Notes under the pieces: model-generated
The model's input: the letters and a program-made list of their open reading frames with translations, nothing else
What the model was told of the DNA's origin: nothing
Database searches by the model: none
Made by a program: the position numbers and the translations under genes
Part shown: in pieces, positions 6,340 through 7,163 of the stretch
How the letters are laid out: the number at the start of each line of letters is the position of its first letter
Numbering within the stretch: position 1 is the stretch's first letter
Assembly: GCA_937860165.1 (NCBI GenBank)
Contig: CALMBE010000247.1
Coordinates: 1 to 7,163 of the forward strand
DNA: 7,163 nucleotides
Origin: an uncultured Planctomycetaceae bacterium
GTDB lineage: Bacteria; Planctomycetota; Planctomycetia; Pirellulales; Lacipirellulaceae
Direction: 5' to 3'

Positions 6340-6343
6340 GTGC

Positions 6344-6374
6344 TGCAATTTATTGCATTACTGCATCGCAATGC
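6344..6374. promoter_or_regulatory. Candidate operator palindromes over the toxin-antitoxin promoter
   Basis: TGCAAT-TT-ATTGCA (6344-6357) is a perfect 14-base palindrome overlapping the -35 position. GCAT-CGCA-ATGC (6363-6374) ends directly at the -10 box. The shared GCA/TGC half-sites suggest a dimeric repressor, and the HTH protein of the same operon is the natural candidate. Confidence 0.4.
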
Positions 6375-6380
6375 TATAAT
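6353..6380 (+). promoter_or_regulatory. Extended -10 promoter of the small two-gene operon
   Basis: TGCTATAAT (6372-6380) is a perfect extended -10 motif. A weak -35, TTGCAT, is 16 bases upstream (6353-6358). Transcription would begin near 6387, just before the hairpin at 6398. Confidence 0.6.
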
Positions 6381-6397
6381 TAAGTGAGACTGAATAG

Positions 6398-6490
6398 TTC
6401 GACTGTATCCGGTTGGGACGTTTTCCTACCACCGGTCGTGCAAGGTTCATTACACAAAACACCACGGGTGGTAGACCGGATACAGTCGAA
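6398..6490 (+). repeat. Long two-part hairpin filling the predicted leader
   Basis: TTCGACTGTATCCGGT (6398-6413) pairs perfectly with 6475-6490. Directly inside it, CTACCACC (6426-6433) pairs with GGTGGTAG (6467-6474), leaving a 12-base bulge on the left and a 33-base loop that can pair further (CGTG 6437-6440 with CACG 6463-6466). The right arm ends 5 bases before ATG 6496. It could be a small mobile repeat that landed in the leader or a regulatory RNA structure limiting translation. Confidence 0.75.
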
Positions 6491-6495
6491 ATAGT

Positions 6496-6744
6496 ATGAA
6501 TTGGACACGGATTGACTGGGATGATTTGCCGGGTGGCAATGTTGAGCATGTGGAAGCACATGACCTAACCACCGAGGAAGTGGAATACGTCTTGGAGAAC
6601 TATGAATCGAAAGCGAGTAGTCGCAGCAGTGGTTACCCGAGTGTCTTTGGATATACCCAGGATGGGCGGTACGTCATAGTTGTCTTTGAGGAAGAAGACG
6701 ATACCGTAATACCTGTGACGGCGTATGAAGTTCCTGAACCGTGA
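6496..6744 (+). CDS. Small BrnT-like protein, putative toxin of a toxin-antitoxin pair
   Basis: An 82-residue acidic protein. It reads as a helical start (HDLTTEEVEYVLEN, 22-35) followed by predicted strands: SGYPSVFGYTQDGRYVIVVFE (45-65) and DDTVIPVTAYEVPE (68-81). That pattern of H.LT.EEV, G...DGRY.VVVF and a final strand ending in A.E resembles BrnT-type proteins of the RelE/ParE superfamily, which are ribosome-dependent or free ribonucleases. The catalytic residues cannot be confirmed by eye. An HTH gene follows after 21 bases, the toxin-first order seen in BrnT/BrnA and HigB/HigA. ATG 6496 is the only ATG downstream of the in-frame TAG at 6472, and no Shine-Dalgarno is visible. Translation may be weak because the leader folds. 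A non-toxic small regulatory partner is the main alternative. Confidence 0.6.
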   Translation: MNWTRIDWDDLPGGNVEHVEAHDLTTEEVEYVLENYESKASSRSSGYPSVFGYTQDGRYVIVVFEEEDDTVIPVTAYEVPEP

Positions 6745-6751
6745 ATCCGTT

Positions 6752-6757
6752 GAAGGA
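6752..6757 (+). promoter_or_regulatory. Ribosome binding site of the HTH gene
   Basis: GAAGGA lies 8 bases before ATG 6766. Its strength contrasts with the absence of such a site before the upstream toxin-like gene, which would favour excess antitoxin. Confidence 0.65.
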
Positions 6758-6765
6758 ATGCAGGA

Positions 6766-7095
6766 ATGGTGAAAAAAAAATTGAAGCAACTCAATCGCCG
6801 ATTGACCCAGGAAGAGCGCGTGCGCCACGCAAAGATACGTGAGGCTGTGGCGAACGTGTTTCCCGCAAAGCATGGTGCCACTCGCAAGACTTCGCCGCCG
6901 GGAATACCCACCCGGATTCGAGCGGCACGGGAGTCGCAAGGACTGACCTGGTACGCATTGGCCCGACAGGCCGGCATTCCCAATCAAGGCACCATTCGCG
7001 ACATCGAACAGGGTAAGGACGTCAAGCTTTCTAACTTGAAAGCAATTGCGCAAGCCCTGGGATTGGAGTTGGAACTGGTCGAAGCGGGCAAGTAA
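6766..7095 (+). CDS. XRE-family helix-turn-helix protein, putative antitoxin
   Basis: A 109-residue protein with a basic N-terminal part (MVKKKLKQLNRRL, then a helix to about 32) and a C-terminal Cro/C1-type DNA-binding domain at about 48-104. The domain reads IRAARESQGLTWYALARQAG (51-70), a turn, then IPNQGTIRDIEQGKDVKLSNLKAIAQALGLELEL, which fits the five-helix XRE pattern; the recognition helix is probably around NQGTIRDIEQG (73-83). It is the second gene of the operon and likely binds the promoter palindromes at 6344-6374 to repress both genes while neutralising the upstream protein; this role is inferred from context. The start is well supported by GAAGGA. Codons 3-5 are an unbroken run of nine A (6772-6780), where slippage would destroy the frame. 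Confidence 0.8.
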   Translation: MVKKKLKQLNRRLTQEERVRHAKIREAVANVFPAKHGATRKTSPPGIPTRIRAARESQGLTWYALARQAGIPNQGTIRDIEQGKDVKLSNLKAIAQALGLELELVEAGK

Positions 7096-7136
7096 GGCAG
7101 GGCTCAAAAATAACTTCCGCATTTCAAGGCTGGCTG

Positions 7137-7158
7137 CCTTTGGTCTGTACACCGAAGG
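7137..7158 (+). terminator. Hairpin after the HTH gene
   Basis: CCTTTGGT (7137-7144) pairs with ACCGAAGG (7151-7158) over the loop CTGTAC, with one T.G pair. It lies about 40 bases past the stop codon at 7093-7095. A competing 5-bp stem, AAGGC (7126-7130) with GCCTT (7136-7140), shares its left arm. No T-run is seen before the window ends. Confidence 0.35.
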
Positions 7159-7163
7159 TGTAA

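Noticed and set aside
6565..7152. 195-codon minus-strand frame across the two small right-hand genes
   Set aside because: Antisense to two genes with good coding features and a ribosome site; translation is unstructured.

Overview
The window looks like a piece of a planctomycete chromosome, probably Pirellulales-like. That is an inference from protein style: a P-II protein with a lengthened loop before its GDGK motif, a receiver-like protein with a GPHVHE...AAREAGCD tail, a phosphotransferase with LRRW in place of the usual lysine strand, and gaps filled with palindromic repeats. No rRNA, tRNA, CRISPR array, transposase gene or prophage gene is visible.

Layout. Bases 1-390 hold no convincing gene. 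A polytopic membrane protein of unknown function (391-1587, +) converges on a two-gene minus-strand unit, and the 400 bp between their stop codons carry two nested inverted repeats. The minus-strand unit is a P-II-type nitrogen regulator (2698-2351) whose stop codon directly abuts the GTG start of a degenerate receiver-domain protein (2350-1988). A near-perfect 55-bp palindrome plus an extra half-copy sits in the gap between the P-II gene and a divergent phosphotransferase-fold gene (2897-3892, +). Next is a complete DsbD-type transmembrane thiol:disulfide interchange protein (4172-6262, +) with all six expected cysteines. The right end carries a compact operon resembling a toxin-antitoxin module: a small BrnT-like protein (6496-6744) and an XRE-type helix-turn-helix protein (6766-7095). 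It has an extended -10 promoter, overlapping palindromes, and a long hairpin filling its predicted 5' leader.

How the genes work together. The P-II and receiver genes are very probably co-transcribed and translationally coupled, which suggests a joint role in nitrogen or energy signalling. The two small right-hand genes also form an operon. The membrane protein, phosphotransferase and DsbD look like independent single-gene units.

Points most worth following up: the P-II protein keeps Tyr51 but has lost the C-terminal arginines that normally contact ATP phosphates; its coupled receiver keeps the phospho-acceptor Asp but lacks the other catalytic residues; the HTH gene begins with a nine-A tract whose loss of one base creates an immediate stop; and the toxin-like gene lies behind a long hairpin with no visible Shine-Dalgarno. 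Family assignments were made by eye from motifs; no database search was run.
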